The position numbers and the translations under genes were made by a program. Below, piece by piece: positions 37,270-45,797 of a DNA stretch of 64,000 nt. Under the pieces are notes generated by a model. That model made no database searches. It was not told where the DNA came from and worked only from the letters and a program-made list of their open reading frames with translations. Numbering within the stretch: the first letter of the stretch is position 1; each line of letters starts with the position of its first letter. Origin of the DNA: Allobosea sp. BH3 (lineage in GTDB: Bacteria > Pseudomonadota > Alphaproteobacteria > Rhizobiales > Beijerinckiaceae); contig NZ_JAIMCA010000006.1 of NCBI RefSeq assembly GCF_025499465.1, forward strand, positions 372,001 to 436,000. The letters are read 5' to 3'.

Positions 37270-38103
37270 TCAGGAAATCAGCGACCAGATGAAGCGGCCG
37301 GCGACGAAGAGCAGGAAGATGCCGAAGGCGACCTCGAGGCGGCGCTTCGAGAGCTTGTGCGCGAGGCTCGCGCCGATCGGCGCCGTCCAGATCGAGGTCG
37401 GGATGAACAGGATCATGCCGATCAGCGAGACATAGCCGAGCGAGAGCGGCGGCAGGATGTCCATCTTCGGCCAGCCGGCATAGATGAAGCCGAGCGCGCC
37501 GGGGATCGAGATGATGACGCCGAGGCCCGAGGACGTCGCAACCGCCTGGTGGATCGGACGGCCGTAGAAGGTCATGAACAGGCTGGAGAGCTGGCCGCCG
37601 CCGATGCCCATCAGCGCCGAGAGCACGCCGATGACGCCGCCATAGGTGATCATCAGCGGCTTGCCCGGCATTTCCTCGCCGAACTTCCAGCGGTCGGCGG
37701 CGAAGAGCAGGCGGATCGCCGAAATCAGGGCGACGATGACGAAGATGATCTTGAACAGGTCGGCCGGGGCGTAGCGGGCGATATAGCTGCCGACGATGAC
37801 GCCGAGCACGACCGGCACGGCCCATACCTTCAGGATCGAAAGATCGACGAGGCCCTTGGCGCGGTGCGCGTTGAAGGAGCGGATCGAGGTCGGGATAATG
37901 ACCGCCAGCGAAGTGCCGACTGCGAGCGGCATCCTGACCTCATCCGGCACGCCGATGACCCGGAAGACCTCGTAGAGCACCGGCACCACCACCGCGCCGC
38001 CGCCGACGCCGAAGACGCCGGCGAGCAGGCCCGTGATCGCCCCCGCCAGCACGAGGGAAACCGCCAGGAAGGCGAGATCGCCGAGAGGAATGCCTGCAAT
38101 CAT
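37270..38103 (-). CDS. TSUP (TauE/SafE) anion permease
   Basis: A 277-residue inner-membrane protein with about eight helices. GAITGLLAGVFGVGGGAVVVPVLYEVFRVIGVPDEVRMPLAVGTSLAVII is the first repeat and GGVIGVLSALMGIGGGQLSSLFMTFYGRPIHQAVATSSGLGVIISIPGALG the second, as in TauE/SafE exporters of sulfite or sulfonate-related anions. ATG 38103 chosen because upstream sequence (to 38334) lacks family similarity. Substrate is not determined. It is the first gene of a unit with the GNAT gene. Confidence 0.9.
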   Translation of the reverse strand: MIAGIPLGDLAFLAVSLVLAGAITGLLAGVFGVGGGAVVVPVLYEVFRVIGVPDEVRMPLAVGTSLAVIIPTSIRSFNAHRAKGLVDLSILKVWAVPVVLGVIVGSYIARYAPADLFKIIFVIVALISAIRLLFAADRWKFGEEMPGKPLMITYGGVIGVLSALMGIGGGQLSSLFMTFYGRPIHQAVATSSGLGVIISIPGALGFIYAGWPKMDILPPLSLGYVSLIGMILFIPTSIWTAPIGASLAHKLSKRRLEVAFGIFLLFVAGRFIWSLIS

Positions 38104-38377
38104 GGGAAAAACAATCCTGGTAAGGTCAGCGCGTTCTGTCGGCCATTTGGGGGGCGCGGGCAAGATGCCCCGCCCGCATGACGGACTTGCGAGAAATCCC
38201 CGCATGCCCTCCGCCACCGCCACCTTTGCGCCTTGCGCATTGCGCAGGATCGCCACGGCTGCGGCCCCCTCGCCGCGCCGATGTCCCATCGCCTGAAAGG
38301 AGGATCGAGCCCAGGAACGCCCAGCTTTGTGCAAGTCCGTATCGTTTCAACCAGCAAAAAACGCCAAGGAGGACACG

Positions 38378-39622
38378 ATGTCAGAGGGCAACCGTTCGAC
38401 GCATGATGAAACCGTTCCACCCCCGCCGCTTCTCTCGCGCCGCCGTCTGATCCAGGCGGCAGGCGTCGGCGCCTTCGCTGCCGCTGCGGCCCCCGCTCTG
38501 GCGCAGACCCAGGCCAGCCGGGCGATGGCACCGCCCAGCACCATCACCACGCCTCCGCGCGATTTCAGCCGCGGCAGCGCGCCCACCACCTATTTCTGGG
38601 ACCCGGACGTCATTGCCGTCGATCCCTCCTTCAACAATCTCGCTCAGCCCAATGCCGCGATCCAGCGGCTCTGGACCGGCGGGCTCTGGCTCGAAGGACC
38701 GGCCTGGAATGCGCAGGGGCGCTATCTCGTCTGGAGCGACATCCCGCGCAACCGGCAGATGCGCTGGATCGAGGATGACGGCCATGTCAGCGTGTTCCGC
38801 GCTCCGTCCGGCTACAGCAACGGCAACAGCTTCGACTTCCAGGGCCGGCAGCTCTCCTGCGAGCATCTCAACCGGCGCGTCGTGCGCTATGAGCTCGACG
38901 GCTCGGCGACGGTGCTGGCCGACAGCTTCGAGGGCAAGAAGCTCAACTCGCCGAACGACATCGTCGCGCACCAGGACGGCAGCTACTGGTTCACCGATCC
39001 GCCCTATGGCGGGCAGCTCTACGAGGGCGCGCCCGATGCGCCCGGCGGGCCGAGCAACGCCAATGGCAAGATCAATCCGCGCCTCGGCCAGCCGCCCGGC
39101 ATCGGCCTCGCCAAGCGCGAGCTGCCGACCAATGTCTACCGGCTCGACCCGAGCGGGCGGCTTGACCTCGTGATCCGCGAGGAGCAGGTGCCCGATCCGA
39201 ACGGGCTGTGTTTCTCGCCGGATTTCAAGAAGCTCTACGTCGCCTCGACCGGCAAGGGGCCGGGCGACACAGGCCCCGGCGGCAAGGGCGACATCCATGT
39301 CTTCGACGTCGGCGCCGACAACAAGCTCTCCAACGGCAAGGTGTTCTCGGACTGCATGATCGACGGCATCAATTGCGGACCGGACGGGCTTCGCTGCGAT
39401 GTCGAGGGCAACCTCTGGGCGTCGAGCAATGCCGGCCGGAACGTCGGCTATAGCGGGGTCAACGTATTCAACCCCGCCGGCAAGGTGATCGGCCGGATCA
39501 GGCTTCCCGAGGTCTGCGGCAATATCTGCTTCGGCGGACCGAAGCGGAACCGGCTGTTCATGGCCGCGAGCCAGTCGATCTACGCGCTCTACCTTGCCAC
39601 ACAGGGCGCCGGGCCGGGCTGA
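38378..39622 (+). CDS. SMP-30/gluconolactonase-family lactonase, Tat-exported
   Basis: A 414-residue periplasmic protein. Twin-arginine signal SRRRLIQAAGVGAFAAAAAPALAQ lies about residues 20-43. The six-bladed propeller follows, with WLEGPAWNAQGRYLVWSDIPRNRQMRW, KLNSPNDIVAHQDGSYWFTDPPYG and DPNGLCFSPDFKKLYV, which carry the Glu, Asn and Asp that bind the divalent metal. It opens sugar lactones such as gluconolactone. RBS AAGGAGG is close upstream of the ATG. Single gene followed by a repeat. Confidence 0.9.
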   Translation: MSEGNRSTHDETVPPPPLLSRRRLIQAAGVGAFAAAAAPALAQTQASRAMAPPSTITTPPRDFSRGSAPTTYFWDPDVIAVDPSFNNLAQPNAAIQRLWTGGLWLEGPAWNAQGRYLVWSDIPRNRQMRWIEDDGHVSVFRAPSGYSNGNSFDFQGRQLSCEHLNRRVVRYELDGSATVLADSFEGKKLNSPNDIVAHQDGSYWFTDPPYGGQLYEGAPDAPGGPSNANGKINPRLGQPPGIGLAKRELPTNVYRLDPSGRLDLVIREEQVPDPNGLCFSPDFKKLYVASTGKGPGDTGPGGKGDIHVFDVGADNKLSNGKVFSDCMIDGINCGPDGLRCDVEGNLWASSNAGRNVGYSGVNVFNPAGKVIGRIRLPEVCGNICFGGPKRNRLFMAASQSIYALYLATQGAGPG

Positions 39623-39636
39623 GAAGCAACCGCACC

Positions 39637-39724
39637 GTCATTGCGAGGAGCGAAGCGACTAAGCAATCCAGGGGCGGCAGAACTCTAAGTCTCCCTGGAT
39701 TGCTAGGCTTATGCTCGCAATGAC
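39637..39724. repeat. Palindromic intergenic repeat, family D
   Basis: GTCATTGCGAGGAGCGAAGC then AAGCAATCCAGG at the left, and CCTGGATTGCT then GCTCGCAATGAC at the right, form a long imperfect hairpin. Elements beginning GTCATTGCGAGG are widespread between genes in alphaproteobacteria. It lies between convergent genes. Confidence 0.8.
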
Positions 39725-39734
39725 GCCCGATGCC

Positions 39735-40445
39735 TCAGGCGTCGACGATCGGCGCGAAGCCGCCATAGATCATGCGCTTGCCGTCGAAAGGCATCGGCTT
39801 TCCGCTCATGCGCGGGTCCTGCATCAGCTTGCCCCAGCCCTCGTCGCGCGCGGTCTTCGAGGGCCATTCGACCCAGGAGAAGGCGACGGTCTCGCCGGCC
39901 TGCGCCTTCACCGCCCCCTTGAAGTCGGTCACCTTGCCGTCCGGCACATCGTCGCCCCAGGCATCGACGACACGCGTGGCGCCATGTTCCTTGAACAGCG
40001 CGGCGTGCTCGGCGGAAAAGGCCTGATACTCGGCCTTGCGGTCGTCGGGGACGGCCGCCAGCATGCCGTCGACATAACCCATGTCCCCGCCCCGGCCTTC
40101 GTCGACGATATTCGCGAAGCCGCCATAGATCATGCGCTTACCGTCGAAGGGCATCTCGCCCATCTCCTTCATGCGCGGATCGGACATCATCTTCTGGCCG
40201 ACGCTGTCTCGGGTGGCTCGATCCGGATATTCGATCCAGGAGAAGACGACGACCTCGTGGGGCTGCGCCTTCACCGCTCCCTTGAAGTCGGTGACCTTTC
40301 CGTCCGGCACGTCGTCGCCCCAAGCCTCGACCATGCGGGTGGCGCCAAACTCCTTGAAGAGATCCCAGGCCTTCTCCGCCTGCTGGCGATAGGCATCCTT
40401 GTTCGCGGCCGGGACGGCCACGACGAAACCATCGACGTAGGACAT
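39735..40445 (-). CDS. Tandem-duplicated DUF1428 (YbaA-like) protein
   Basis: A 236-residue protein built from two DUF1428 copies. Copy 1 begins MSYVDGFVVAVPAANKDAY and copy 2 GYVDGMLAAVPDDRKAEY near residue 122. Both have GATR(M/V)V(E/D)AWGDDVPDGKVTDF and end with MPFDGKRMIYGGF. A typical family member has one copy of about 118 residues. The fold is a dimeric ferredoxin-like barrel of unknown function; fusion may fix the dimer. ATG 40445 is the family start. It sits in a run of stress-type genes transcribed leftward. Confidence 0.85.
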   Translation of the reverse strand: MSYVDGFVVAVPAANKDAYRQQAEKAWDLFKEFGATRMVEAWGDDVPDGKVTDFKGAVKAQPHEVVVFSWIEYPDRATRDSVGQKMMSDPRMKEMGEMPFDGKRMIYGGFANIVDEGRGGDMGYVDGMLAAVPDDRKAEYQAFSAEHAALFKEHGATRVVDAWGDDVPDGKVTDFKGAVKAQAGETVAFSWVEWPSKTARDEGWGKLMQDPRMSGKPMPFDGKRMIYGGFAPIVDA

Positions 40446-40546
40446 TGCATCAATCTCCCTTGCTGGCGGAAGGCTCACGCCCGCCGCCGTTTTCGGTGGG
40501 TTAAAGGCATCTCGTCCGGACAACGCTCTGGGCCCGGACGGGTTCG

Positions 40547-41293
40547 TCAGCCGCAGCAGGAGGCGACCGCCGCCACCGGCATGGCGCCGGCCTGTGGCTT
40601 GTCCTCGTAACGGTCGTGATGGCGCATCCAGTCCATGATGCCGTCTTCGTTGCGGCCCTTCGGCATCATGTCGAGGAAGTTGTAGGCACCGATCAGCAGG
40701 TCGCCGCCGCGGCCATAGGTCGAGTAGGTGTGGAAGATTTCGCCCGCATCGTTGCGATAGAAGACGCTGAAGCCCGGCATCTCGCCGCCTTCCCCGTCAT
40801 GCATCTCGTAATTGTACTCGTAGCGGCCGGCCTCCTTCTCGGCCGGGCTCGGCGAGACATGAAAATCGTGGTTGAAGTCGCTGCCAGCCGAAGAGACCCA
40901 CGGAAAATCCCAACCCATGCGCCGCCGGAAGGCCTGGAACTCCGCATAGGGAGCCCGTGAGACCGCGACGAGGCTGACGTCATGGTGCTTCAGGTGCAGG
41001 TTCGCGCCATCGAAATGGTCGGCCAGGAACGAGCAGCCGGGGCAGCCTTCCTTCCAGTCCGGCCCGAACATGAAATGATAGACGACGAGCTGGCTGTTGC
41101 CGCCGAAGAGATCGGCGAGCGAGAGCCGCCCATCCGGCCCTTCGAAGGCATAGTCCTTCCCGACCCTGACCCAGGGCAGAGCGCGCCGCTCGGCCGAGAG
41201 CGCGTCGCGCCGGCGGGTGAACTCCTTCTCGTTGGCAAGATGGGCCTTTCGGGCCGCAAGCCATTCTTCACGGGATACGATCCTGTGTTCCAT
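40547..41293 (-). CDS. DUF899 thioredoxin-like protein
   Basis: A 248-residue cytoplasmic protein of the DUF899 family. VSREEWLAARKAHLANEKEFTRRRDALSAERRALPWVRV is the N-terminal helical block and LVVYHFMFGPDWKEGCPGCSFLADHFDGANLHLKHHDVSLVAVSRAPYAE the thioredoxin-like core, with a C-x-x-C (CPGC) like a redox site. It ends in two Cys (ASCCG). The reaction is unknown, but redox or ligand handling is suggested. It follows the ArsR-AHSA1 pair in the same direction. Confidence 0.85.
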   Translation of the reverse strand: MEHRIVSREEWLAARKAHLANEKEFTRRRDALSAERRALPWVRVGKDYAFEGPDGRLSLADLFGGNSQLVVYHFMFGPDWKEGCPGCSFLADHFDGANLHLKHHDVSLVAVSRAPYAEFQAFRRRMGWDFPWVSSAGSDFNHDFHVSPSPAEKEAGRYEYNYEMHDGEGGEMPGFSVFYRNDAGEIFHTYSTYGRGGDLLIGAYNFLDMMPKGRNEDGIMDWMRHHDRYEDKPQAGAMPVAAVASCCG

Positions 41294-41362
41294 AGGCTCC
41301 TCTCCTGTGCTGCCGCCGGCGCCGTGCCGGCGGTCCTGCGATCGCGCGGGCTTTGCCGCGCT

Positions 41363-41806
41363 CTATCCGGCCCGGGCGAAATAGGCCTCGAGCTTGGCCA
41401 TGGTGCCGGTCCAGCCATGCGTGTGGCCGCGCACCGCCTGATCATCGAACAGCTTCTCGTGCAGAAGCGTCAGGATTGTGCCGCCGCCATCCGGCTTGAA
41501 GGTGACCGTGACGCGCGAGACGCGCTCCGGCGTCGTGATCCATGACCAGCTGAAGACCAGCTTCTCGTTCTCGACCACCTCCAGATAGCGCCCCGAAACC
41601 TCGTGGCGCTCGCCATTGTCCTCCAGCATGACCACGCGATAGGCGCCGTCGACGCGCGGATCGACCTGCGCTTCCTGCGCCACGACATTCTCCGGGCCGA
41701 ACCAGCGCAGCAGCAGCTCCGGGTCGGTCCAGGCTTCGTAGACCTCGGCGGGCGAGGCGTTCAGCCGGCGCTTGATGGTCAAGCTCGGCGTCACCGGCTG
41801 GTCCAT
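41363..41806 (-). CDS. SRPBCC (AHSA1-like) domain protein
   Basis: A 147-residue START-like fold protein. LTIKRRLNASPAEVYEAWTDPELLLRWFGP is the AHSA1 opening, followed by VDGAYRVVMLEDNGERHEVSGRYLEVVENEKLVFSWSW and LTLLHEKLFDDQAVRGHTHGWTGTMAKLEAYF. Such proteins bind small hydrophobic ligands. It overlaps the ArsR stop by one base, so they are coupled; regulators of this type often travel with AHSA1 proteins. Start at 41806. Confidence 0.9.
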   Translation of the reverse strand: MDQPVTPSLTIKRRLNASPAEVYEAWTDPELLLRWFGPENVVAQEAQVDPRVDGAYRVVMLEDNGERHEVSGRYLEVVENEKLVFSWSWITTPERVSRVTVTFKPDGGGTILTLLHEKLFDDQAVRGHTHGWTGTMAKLEAYFARAG

Positions 41807-42150
41807 CAGTCCTTCTCCCTGCGCCGCGCCTCCAGCAGCGCCTCCAGAGCGTCGAGCCGCGCCGTCCAGAACCGCTGATAGTGCTGCAGCCAACCCATCG
41901 CTGCCTCCATCGGCTCGGCGTTCAGCCGGCAGGACACGGTCCGCCCCTGTTTCGTCCGCGTCACCAGCCCGGCATCGGACAGCACGTCCAGATGCTTCAT
42001 GATCGCCGGCAGCGAGACCGGGAACGGCTTCGCCAGCTCGCTGACGGAAAGCCCATCCTCCTGCTCCAGCCGCGCCAGCAACGCCCGGCGCGTAGGGTCG
42101 GCCAAGGCGGAGAAGGTGCGGTCGAGCTGAGCGTCTTGAAACTTAACCAT
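41806..42150 (-). CDS. ArsR-family HTH regulator
   Basis: A 114-residue winged-helix repressor. DRTFSALADPTRRALLARLEQEDGLSVSELAKPFPVSLPAIMKHLDVLSDAGLVTRTKQGRTVSCRLN matches the ArsR fold with a recognition helix around SLPAIMKHLDVL. It lacks a metal-binding Cys motif (CxC), so it probably senses something other than a metal. First gene of the leftward operon, divergent from a VOC gene. An inverted repeat over its start codon is a likely own operator. Confidence 0.9.
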   Translation of the reverse strand: MVKFQDAQLDRTFSALADPTRRALLARLEQEDGLSVSELAKPFPVSLPAIMKHLDVLSDAGLVTRTKQGRTVSCRLNAEPMEAAMGWLQHYQRFWTARLDALEALLEARRREKD

Positions 42151-42160
42151 TGAGTTAAGT
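42141..42160. promoter_or_regulatory. Inverted repeat, candidate operator for the ArsR-type regulator
   Basis: ACTTAAC(CATTGA)GTTAAGT has perfect 7-bp arms around six bases. It covers the regulator's ATG (42148-42150) and lies in the 155-bp gap to the divergent VOC gene, so one protein could control both directions. Confidence 0.6.
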
Positions 42161-42305
42161 GTAGGGGCAGGCTATGCAAGCCGTCAAGTCCTGTCGCGTG
42201 GAGGGACGCGACGCCCTGAAAGGCCGAGGCGGAACGCCGGGGCTGCCGGTGCATTTCGTGCCCGAGGGGCCGACAGATGACGTTTCAGAAAGGGAAGGAA
42301 ACGCG

Positions 42306-42785
42306 ATGGCTACGCCGAAGAACACGATCTGCCTCTGGTACGACACGGACGCAGAGGCTGCGGCGCGCTTCTACGCCGAGACTTTTCCGGACAGCACATT
42401 CGGCGAGGTCTTTCGCGCGCCGACCGACTTCCCCTCCGGCAAGGCCGGCAACGTGCTGACGGTCACCTTCACCGTCCTCGGCATCCCCTGCCTCGGGCTC
42501 AATGGCGGGCCGATGTTCAAGCACAGCGAGGCCTTCTCCTTCCAGATCGCCACAGACGACCAGGAGGAGACGGACCGCTACTGGAACGCCATCGTCGGTA
42601 ATGGCGGGCAGGCGAGCGAGTGCGGCTGGTGCAAGGACAAGTGGGGCATCTCCTGGCAGATCACGCCGCGCGTGCTGACCGAGGCGCTTGCCGTCGGCGG
42701 CGAGGAAGCCAAGCGCGCCTTTGCCGCCATGATGACGATGTCGAAAATCGACGTCGCAGCCATCGAGGCGGCAAGGCGGGGCTGA
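42306..42785 (+). CDS. VOC (PhnB-like glyoxalase-fold) protein
   Basis: A 159-residue protein of the vicinal-oxygen-chelate family. NTICLWYDTDAEAAARFYAETFPDSTFGEVFRAP opens the first beta-alpha unit, and LNGGPMFKHSEAFSFQIATDDQEETDRYWNAIVGNGGQASECGWCKDKWGISWQITPRVL is the PhnB/3-dmu-9_3-mt pattern. Metal ligand positions are not certain. It is divergent from the ArsR operon. ATG 42306 has GGAAGGAA upstream; upstream frame back to 42174 is not family-like. Confidence 0.88.
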   Translation: MATPKNTICLWYDTDAEAAARFYAETFPDSTFGEVFRAPTDFPSGKAGNVLTVTFTVLGIPCLGLNGGPMFKHSEAFSFQIATDDQEETDRYWNAIVGNGGQASECGWCKDKWGISWQITPRVLTEALAVGGEEAKRAFAAMMTMSKIDVAAIEAARRG

Positions 42786-42839
42786 CGTCACAAAGGCGCC
42801 AGCGGCCCTGAGACCGCGGGATCAGCCCCGTAGAACGCT

Positions 42840-43721
42840 TCAGTGCGCCTCATCGGGCGACAGCATGACCTCTCCGCCCAGCAGGCAGCCGACGGGCCGC
42901 CCGTCGGCGAAGCCGACCCTGACCCGGATCTCGGACAGGGCGTTCATCGCCCTGCCCTGCAGCACGGTTATCCGGCCACTGTCGCGTGCGACGAGATCGT
43001 TCTCGAGCAACCCGAACGCGAGCGCCGCCGCGGCGATCCCCGTCGCAGCATCTTCCGGATAGCCGGAAGATTTCGGGAATTGCCGCGCTTCGAAGCGGCG
43101 CTCGGCCTGGCTCGCCACGGCATAGGGGTAAAGCCCCGTCGATGCGATGCGCTCGCAGCACTGCTCCGTGCGAACCATATCGGTCACGAGCGCCTGAAGG
43201 TTCTCCACGCTCTTCATCGGAATAAGCGTCTTGACGCGGGAGGTGACGGCATTCTGGATCGGCAGGTCGAGCAGGTCCTTGCGCGAGATCCGGAGCGTGT
43301 CGAGCACGTCTTCCTCCTGCGACCGGGTGAGGCTGACGACCTTTCCGACGGGTTGGCTGATCTCGACCGCCGGATTCGGCGAAGAGCGCCGATCGACATA
43401 GCCCGTCACCGGGCCGCTGCGTGTCTCGATGCGCATCTGCTCCGCATTGAGCCGACCGGCCGTCGCCAGGCACCACAGGGCGCCGATGGTGGCGTGGCCG
43501 CACATCTCCATCTCATGGCGCGGAACCCAGAAGCGGAAGGTGAAATCGGCATCGGGGCCGGAGGGCAGCCGCACGAAACCGGATTCATGCCCGTAGCGCG
43601 CGGCAATCTCCTGCATCTGGGAATCCTGCAGCCCCGCCGCATCGATGACGATCGGACAGGGATTGCCGCCTTGCCCCTGATGCGTGAACACATTCACCAG
43701 CTTGATCTCAGTCTTCGTCAC
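42840..43721 (-). CDS. PhzF-family epimerase/isomerase-like protein
   Basis: A 293-residue protein with the diaminopimelate epimerase-like double fold of PhzF proteins. KLVNVFTHQGQGGNPCPIVIDAAGL begins the first domain, ARYGHESGFV holds the active-site Glu region, MEMCGHATIGALWCLATAGRL and SGYPEDAATGIAAAALAFGLL are the conserved Gly motifs. The GTG at 43721 is proposed because ATG codons upstream (43826, 43802) lead through non-family residues, but its RBS is weak, so the start is uncertain. Substrate unknown. Confidence 0.82.
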   Translation of the reverse strand: MTKTEIKLVNVFTHQGQGGNPCPIVIDAAGLQDSQMQEIAARYGHESGFVRLPSGPDADFTFRFWVPRHEMEMCGHATIGALWCLATAGRLNAEQMRIETRSGPVTGYVDRRSSPNPAVEISQPVGKVVSLTRSQEEDVLDTLRISRKDLLDLPIQNAVTSRVKTLIPMKSVENLQALVTDMVRTEQCCERIASTGLYPYAVASQAERRFEARQFPKSSGYPEDAATGIAAAALAFGLLENDLVARDSGRITVLQGRAMNALSEIRVRVGFADGRPVGCLLGGEVMLSPDEAH

Positions 43722-43907
43722 GGCTCGGCTCGCTGCAGGGAAGGCGCTCGATTCTCGCCCTCGAAAAGAAGGACGATCACGAGTAGGCGACAGACGGAGC
43801 ATGCCGCAAGCTGACATCCGCGCCATCAGGCCACCGCAGCGGCCCTATGGCGCGAGACGTGCTTGATCGTTGCGCACAGATTGTTGCGCGGATCGTAAGC
43901 CGAGACG

Positions 43908-44201
43908 TCAGCTCACAGAGCGGATCACCTCGCGGTACGCCGCCTCGGGGAAGGCCTTCAGGGTTTGCGTCCGGATATTGCCCTGCATGGCGAGCTGCAG
44001 GTTGAAGCGGGCGGCCACTGCATCATCTGGCGCCTCGCAGACGATGACCATGTCGTACTTGCCCATGGTCATGAAGAAGAGTTTGAAGTCGCCGCCCATG
44101 CTCTTGAGCAGGTCCCGAGCGGCATCGAGCCGTGTCGGCGACGCCGTGATGTTGCGGGCGCCCTGATCGGTCCAGTTGGCGAGAATGACGTAGGTCGACA
44201 T
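43908..44201 (-). CDS. GYD-domain protein
   Basis: A 97-residue protein: TYVILANWTDQGARNITASPTRLDAARDLLKSMGGDFKLFFMTMGKYDMVIVCEAPDD fits the GYD family, named for a Gly-Tyr-Asp motif, here GKYD. Fold is a small ferredoxin-like barrel; function unknown. ATG 44201 with GGGAGG upstream is the family start. It is a single gene between PhzF and dusA, on the same strand. Confidence 0.88.
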   Translation of the reverse strand: MSTYVILANWTDQGARNITASPTRLDAARDLLKSMGGDFKLFFMTMGKYDMVIVCEAPDDAVAARFNLQLAMQGNIRTQTLKAFPEAAYREVIRSVS

Positions 44202-44369
44202 CGCGTCCTCCCAAGGCCGCCCTGTTCTGATGGGAACGCTTTGGCAAAGGCTGGCCGGCCTGGACATGCGCTCCGGGCGGCTGGGAGGCCGTCCATTGGC
44301 CGGCTCCTTAATCTAGCACGCTCGGGGCCGCGGCTGTGGTTGAATCGCAAAGGCGCGGGCGCGCCGGCG

Positions 44370-45398
44370 TCAGGCCGCCGCGGCCGCAGCTTCGTGGCGC
44401 GAGAGATGCCCCGCCGCCGCGCGCAGATCGTCGAGCGTCGCCTCGGCGCCGACGCAACGCTCAGCGAGATGGCGGCGGAAGGGCCGCGCGCCCGGACGGC
44501 CGGGGAACAGCCCGACGAGATGGCGGGTGAAGGCATGCAGCCGCCCGCCCCGCTCCAGATGGGCGGCAATATGGGGCTCCAACGCCTCCAGCATGGCGAA
44601 AGCGTCCGGCACCGGCGCCTCGGATCCGAAGAGCAGCTGGTCGACCTGCAGCAGAATCTCCGGGTTCTGATAGGCCTCGCGGCCAAGCATGACGCCGTCG
44701 AGATTCTCCAGATGCGCCAGCCACTCGGCGGGAGCCTTGATGCCGCCGTTGATCGCCACCGGCAGGTCGGGGTTGACCGCCTTCAGGCGATAGGCGCGAT
44801 CATAGTCGAGCGGCGGGATCTCGCGGTTTTCCTTCGGCGAAAGTCCCTGCAGCCAGGCCTTGCGGGCGTGGACGATCAGCGCATCAACGCCGGCAGCACG
44901 CACGGAAGCGGTCAACGCATCGAGCGCGGCTTCCGGGTCCTGATCGTCGACGCCGATGCGGCATTTCACCGTGACGGGAATGGAGACGGCCGCCTTCATC
45001 GCCGCGACGCAATCGCCAACGAGCGCCGGCTCGCGCATCAGGCAGGCGCCGAAGGCCCCGCCCTGCACGCGGTCCGAAGGGCAGCCGCAGTTCAGGTTGA
45101 TCTCGTCATAGCCGAAATCGGCGCCGATCTTCGCGGCTTCCGTCAGCAGCTTCGGATCATTGCCGCCCAGCTGGAGCGCGACCGGATGCTCGATATCATC
45201 GAAGCCGATCAGCCGCTGCCGGTCGCCGCGGATCACGGCCTGCGCGGTCACCATCTCGGTGTAGAGCAGCGCATGGCGCGACATCAGGCGATGGATGACC
45301 CGGCAATGCCTGTCCGTCCAGTCCATCATCGGCGCCACGGAGAAGCGCCAGGGGCTCATACCCTTCTGAATGGCGGTGTTTTCGAGTTCCTCGGTCAT
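44370..45398 (-). CDS. dusA: tRNA-dihydrouridine(20/20a) synthase DusA
   Basis: A 342-residue flavoenzyme that reduces uridine 20/20a in the tRNA D-loop. SVAPMMDWTDRHCRVIHRLMSRHALLYTEMVTAQAV is the N-terminal FMN motif, INLNCGCPSDRVQGGAFGACLMREP contains the catalytic Cys (GACLM), and LIVHARKAWLQGLSPKENREIPPLDY is the DusA-specific stretch, then NGGIKAPAEW. ATG 45398 is the family start; the frame is open further upstream without similarity. Confidence 0.95.
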   Translation of the reverse strand: MTEELENTAIQKGMSPWRFSVAPMMDWTDRHCRVIHRLMSRHALLYTEMVTAQAVIRGDRQRLIGFDDIEHPVALQLGGNDPKLLTEAAKIGADFGYDEINLNCGCPSDRVQGGAFGACLMREPALVGDCVAAMKAAVSIPVTVKCRIGVDDQDPEAALDALTASVRAAGVDALIVHARKAWLQGLSPKENREIPPLDYDRAYRLKAVNPDLPVAINGGIKAPAEWLAHLENLDGVMLGREAYQNPEILLQVDQLLFGSEAPVPDAFAMLEALEPHIAAHLERGGRLHAFTRHLVGLFPGRPGARPFRRHLAERCVGAEATLDDLRAAAGHLSRHEAAAAAA

Positions 45399-45797
45399 CC
45401 AAGCTAGCTGTTCATGTCCGGTTGGCCGCCGCTCGGAGGCCATGCAAAGCATCGTCGAGAGGACGGGATAGCCGCCTATATGGCGCAAATCGCCCTCCTG
45501 CGCGAGGGCATCGCTTCCACAAGCTCGGCAGTGGCCGGTTTTCGCCGCTCCCGGGTTCAATCGCGACGGGGCCGCGAGGATCAAGGCCGGCCGCCAGCAC
45601 TGGCAGCACCCTCGCACGATGACGCTACGTGATCCTCCTCATAGTTCGACGGCCTCGCCTCCGACCAGATGGCCGGCATGAGACCGCCTGCTCCTCATCA
45701 AGGCTCCCTCCGCAGCACCGGCAGCCGCGGCCGCGATCTGCACCGCGCAAGCGGCCCGGTGATCGGCAGCCATCGCTCGTCCAACAAGGTGTCAGCC
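45399..45797. other. Intergenic stretch (399 bp) with no supported gene
   Basis: It lies between divergent dusA and the MddA-like gene. Short frames exist in several phases but have no family-like sequence or good RBS. It presumably holds both promoters. I looked for a tRNA because of a GGGTTCAATC stretch near 45552 and found none that folds. Confidence 0.5.

Noticed and set aside
45540-45600. tRNA-like GGGTTCAATC stretch near dusA
   Set aside because: The flanking bases do not form a T-stem, acceptor stem or anticodon arm.
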